Shown here one piece after another: positions 21,013 to 21,864 of a stretch of DNA of 21,864 bases (positions within the stretch are counted from its first letter, which is position 1; every line of letters starts with the position of its first letter). The DNA is taken from IMG/VR virus record IMGVR_UViG_3300028864_000107, positions 1 through 21,864 of that record. The stretch is one strand, 5' to 3'. Made by a program: the position numbers and the translations under genes. A model generated the notes under the pieces. That model was not told the DNA's origin. It searched no databases and saw nothing but the letters and a program-made list of their open reading frames with translations. Source of the DNA: a virus.

Positions 21013-21278
21013 TGGGACTCGGGCCGCCAGTTTGCCAGCACTGCCAGGTTATCGGAATTTGCTTAGACACGCCTGTGCCGATCATTAGAACCGAGCAGAC
21101 TACTACGTTCAATAAAATGACTAGTTGGATTTGCCCTATTTGCGGCAATACAGATCTTACTGAGCACGCTGGTATGGGCGGTGTAGAGAGTTGGAAGAAA
21201 TACAAAGACAACGAGAAATTCTTGTCGTTTATGTTAGACAAGCCATATGACTATGAACGAAACCGAAGAATTAGTTGA
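21012..21278 (+). CDS. zinc-ribbon-like small protein
   Basis: This 88-residue protein starts at the ATG at 21012, which shares a base with the previous stop (TAATG) and has CAGGG upstream; the ATG at 20949 would overlap the neighbour by 64 nt and is rejected. VCQHC (Cys8, Cys11) and ICPICGN (Cys41, Cys44) form a probable zinc ribbon. The tail is charged (ESWKKYKDNEKFLSFM). The function is unknown. Confidence 0.75.
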   Translation: MGLGPPVCQHCQVIGICLDTPVPIIRTEQTTTFNKMTSWICPICGNTDLTEHAGMGGVESWKKYKDNEKFLSFMLDKPYDYERNRRIS

Positions 21279-21549
21279 ACCGGAACCAGAGTTCTGGACC
21301 ATACTGAAGACGCCGTACGTCCGACGCGAGCAGTTCTCGCCAGTGACATTGTTGCTGGTGTGTGACGGGTATTCTTCGATCTACTCGTTTCAAGGAGTAT
21401 ACCCAATCTATTCAGCTAAGGTGCTCGTCAACGATAACGGGAGAATAATCACCACCGCCGAATATGTAGTGTCAGTGATGGGGACAGAAGGCAGGGTGAT
21501 GTTTAATACACCACCACGAGCCGGGACGTTCATCACAGTTTATTTTTAG
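21247..21549 (+). CDS. small protein with fibre-like beta domain (EPxFWTILKTPY family, copy 1)
   Basis: This protein has 100 residues from the ATG at 21247 (a second ATG at 21253 is also possible). It overlaps the previous gene by about 30 nt and no clear ribosome binding site is seen, so the start is uncertain. EPEFWTILKTPYVRREQ (about 14-30) is repeated nearly exactly in the partial gene at 21792. The C-terminal half (VLVNDNGRIITTAEYVVSV and VMFNTPPRAGTFITVYF) resembles the small beta modules of phage tail proteins. The function is unknown. Confidence 0.7.
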   Translation: MTMNETEELVEPEPEFWTILKTPYVRREQFSPVTLLLVCDGYSSIYSFQGVYPIYSAKVLVNDNGRIITTAEYVVSVMGTEGRVMFNTPPRAGTFITVYF

Positions 21550-21559
21550 GAGGAAAGAA

Positions 21560-21802
21560 ATGTCAGTACATCCACTAATCGGAGACCTGTCAGAGATGAC
21601 AGATGCAATTCTCCACGAGAAATTTAACGATCTGTCGAAGCGATTAAACGCAGCCTACCGAATGGGCTACGGCGATGCGGCACGTCAGTTGCAAATGTTT
21701 ATGAACGATTATCAAGCTGAAATCAATCGTCGTAACGAAAAGATGATGGCTGCAATGGCTAGCAAGAATCCAGAATTTAAGAATATCATTGATGTTGGCT
21801 AA
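21560..21802 (+). CDS. small helical hypothetical protein
   Basis: This 80-residue protein has a very strong ribosome binding site, AGGAGGA (21548-21554), overlapping the previous stop, 5 nt before the ATG. It starts MSVHPLIGDLSEMTDAILHE and continues with two long helices (LSKRLNAAYRMGYGDAARQL, YQAEINRRNEKMMAAMA). The HPLIGDLS start followed by a helical pair resembles an unassigned small protein of T4-like marine phages. The function is unknown. Confidence 0.75.
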   Translation: MSVHPLIGDLSEMTDAILHEKFNDLSKRLNAAYRMGYGDAARQLQMFMNDYQAEINRRNEKMMAAMASKNPEFKNIIDVG

Positions 21803-21864
21803 GAAACGTGCTAAACTAAAAGAGCCTAAGTTCTGGACTATACTAAAGACTCCATACAGGCATC
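21792..21864 (+). CDS. EPxFWTILKTPY family, copy 2 (3' partial)
   Basis: The frame opens at the ATG at 21792, overlapping the previous gene by 11 nt, and runs off the window. The visible residues include LKEPKFWTILKTPYRH, matching EPEFWTILKTPYVR in the gene at 21247. A TTG at 21795 is an alternative start. Only the N-terminus is visible; the function is unknown. Confidence 0.65.
   Translation, partial: MLAKKRAKLKEPKFWTILKTPYRH

Overview
The window looks like part of the genome of a large tailed phage of the T4 superfamily (a myovirus) infecting a bacterium I cannot identify. Supporting signs are a T4 Rnl1-type RNA ligase, long tail-fibre/structural genes of the kind found in T4-like and cyanophage genomes, free-standing HNH and GIY-YIG homing endonucleases, ATAAATAC late-promoter-like boxes, and near-continuous operons in which stop and start codons overlap (ATGA or TAATG). 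I see no tRNA, rRNA, IS element, CRISPR array or replication origin.

Layout. (1) 1-2662: thirteen tandem small paralogous genes (called U1-U13 here; U1 is cut by the window edge), each ending in a variant of DAxLFxLRWK, nearly all overlapping the next. U11 carries a frameshift that fuses it to U12. (2) 2663-7022: a sigma70-type promoter, an RNA ligase gene (rnlA), and then an operon of small genes. These include four two-helix membrane proteins sharing an L-[IV]-P-x-[LVI]-N helix, one of them fused to a soluble domain that also stands alone downstream, and two zinc-ribbon-like proteins. (3) 7023-8305: a second near-identical promoter and two genes of unknown function. (4) 8273-10586: a module with two antisense homing endonucleases (HNH, GIY-YIG) flanking a membrane protein and a clear homologue of bacterial translation initiation factor IF-1. 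(5) 10587-20443: the late structural block. It holds a short fibre/baseplate-type protein, a GIY-YIG endonuclease nested in the operon, a collagen-like fibre with an Mtd-like N-terminus, a 1094-residue repeat-rich fibre with a conserved C-terminal domain, a 1062-residue protein with Ig-like (He_PIG) segments, and a 296-residue structural protein. (6) 20444-21864: a 12-bp inverted repeat that masks a ribosome binding site, then five small genes and the start of a sixth; the fourth and sixth are paralogues.

How the parts fit. The small-gene cassettes and rnlA are probably early/middle takeover or counter-defence genes driven by host-type promoters. The structural block carries T4-like late boxes before its first and last genes. 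IF-1 suggests the phage intervenes in host translation initiation. The most unusual items are the LRWK paralogue array, in which the conserved Arg codon doubles as the Shine-Dalgarno of the next gene, and the IF-1 gene with a possible coupled leader peptide. All functional statements are by recognition of motifs; no database search was run.
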